6,600 nt of DNA from an uncultured Campylobacter sp. (GTDB taxonomy: Bacteria; Campylobacterota; Campylobacteria; Campylobacterales; Campylobacteraceae), in NCBI RefSeq assembly GCF_938045775.1, contig NZ_CALIBH010000133.1, forward strand, positions 1-6,600. The letters run 5' to 3'. The translations under genes and the position numbers were made by a program. Below are positions 6,089 through 6,600 of this stretch, one piece after another. Position 1 is the stretch's first letter. Each line of letters starts with the position of its first letter. A model generated the notes under the pieces. That model did not search any database. It was not told where the DNA came from and was given only the letters and a program-made list of their open reading frames with translations.

Positions 6089-6600
6089 TAGTACACCACC
6101 TGTGCTTTACAAACGTTTAGATCCAACTCTGCAGGATCAAAATTTCTGCCGTCGTCTCTCATACATAGTTTAAGCGCAACAGCGCCGTTATCGTCCTTGA
6201 ACCTAAATAAGCTCACATCCTCCGCCAGTAGTGCACTGCTAGCGACATTGTATGAGTTCGCATCACCTGCAACAGTGCTCCATGGACGATAGTTGTACTT
6301 CAAGAGCAGATTAAAATTCTTACTTAAATTGCCGGCATTATCTCTCGTATATATTACGACCTGATCGGGAACGATCGCGTAGGCGCTATGAGCTATATAA
6401 TACTGCTCGGAGAATTCCTGCGATTTGTCGTTATTTGGGTTGAACGGATATTGGTTGATAGTAATAGTTTCGTTTTCTATACTATTGGTATTCGCAGTAG
6501 TACTAGGCGTACCTACGGCGATTAGCACACGGTTACTACCGTCTGCTCTAACCGCCCTATCGTAGCCGAAGCCTATACCTACGCTAGTAGGCGAAGCATC
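6088..6600 (-). CDS. PilW/PulJ-like minor pilin, partial: N-terminus beyond right edge
   Basis: The frame is open from the right edge to a TAA at 6090-6088, giving the last 170 residues. No pilin leader or hydrophobic helix is visible, so the real start lies outside; the GTG at 6528 is internal, because the frame continues through it without a break. The segment carries QYYIAHSAYAIV (66-77 of the visible part), LLLKYNYRPW (98-107), then ALLAEDVSLFRFKDDNGAV and KLCMRD, ending LNVCKAQVVY. The ending LLAEDVSLFRF followed by two cysteines (146 and 164 of the visible part) is typical, to my recollection, of PilW/PulJ-type minor pilins in Campylobacterota, where the pair probably forms a disulfide in the globular domain. 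It is directly followed, with a one-base overlap, by the PilX-like gene, the order seen in pilW-pilX clusters. Likely a minor pilin of the same complex. The family call is moderate because the diagnostic N-terminus is missing. Confidence 0.75.
   Translation of the reverse strand, partial: DASPTSVGIGFGYDRAVRADGSNRVLIAVGTPSTTANTNSIENETITINQYPFNPNNDKSQEFSEQYYIAHSAYAIVPDQVVIYTRDNAGNLSKNFNLLLKYNYRPWSTVAGDANSYNVASSALLAEDVSLFRFKDDNGAVALKLCMRDDGRNFDPAELDLNVCKAQVVY
6096..6101 (-). promoter_or_regulatory. Shine-Dalgarno site deciding the PilX-like start
   Basis: AGGTGG on the minus strand lies seven bases before the ATG at 6088. The alternative ATG three codons later (6079) has no such site, so the longer leader MKTMRKG is preferred. 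The site is inside the end of the upstream pilin gene, as expected for coupled genes. Confidence 0.65.

Noticed and set aside
5973..6173. Plus-strand open frame opposite the two pilin genes
   Set aside because: Its apparent hydrophobic stretch is the complement of the PilX-like transmembrane helix; a shadow.
6526..6528. GTG as the start of the right-edge pilin gene
   Set aside because: The frame is open upstream to the window edge, and a start here would leave a pilin with no leader or hydrophobic helix.

Overview
The window most likely comes from a Campylobacter or a close relative in the Campylobacterota. The evidence is the long-form ribosome hibernation factor, whose start (MNLNIVGKQFELTEAIKNY) and end (KDGKFGLF) look like the Campylobacter protein from memory; a moderately AT-rich composition with very AT-rich intergenic DNA; strong GGAGG-type ribosome binding sites; and two Campylobacter-type N-glycosylation sequons in the large secreted protein. 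No species can be named from this alone.

Every gene I can support is on the minus strand, so the window reads right to left. At the right edge (6600 to 6088) is the C-terminal part of a PilW/PulJ-like minor pilin. Its stop codon overlaps by one base the start of a small PilX/GspK-like minor pilin (6088 to 5555), which has a prepilin cleavage site but no Glu5. Fifteen bases further on is hpf (5539 to 4997). The hpf stop codon lies inside a perfect 8-bp tandem repeat (about 7.6 copies), followed by a GC-rich hairpin and T-rich tract that should end transcription of the pilin-hpf operon.

After about 200 bp of AT-rich DNA that must hold a promoter, a very large gene starts at 4717 and stays open to the left edge. 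At least 1572 codons are visible and no stop is reached. It encodes a Sec-exported, cysteine-bearing, multidomain surface protein. It has an N-terminal beta-rich domain of the kind found ahead of DUF11 domains, a DUF11-like domain, and a C-terminal part resembling the MshQ/DUF6701 proteins of pilus loci.

The likely joint function (inference) is a type IV pilus-like or pseudopilus surface structure. The minor pilins would prime or cap the fibre, and the giant protein would be a tip adhesin or surface partner in the role PilY1 or MshQ plays elsewhere. The hibernation factor embedded in the pilin operon suggests co-expression with starvation or stationary phase. Apart from this locus I see no RNA genes, insertion sequences, CRISPR arrays or phage genes.
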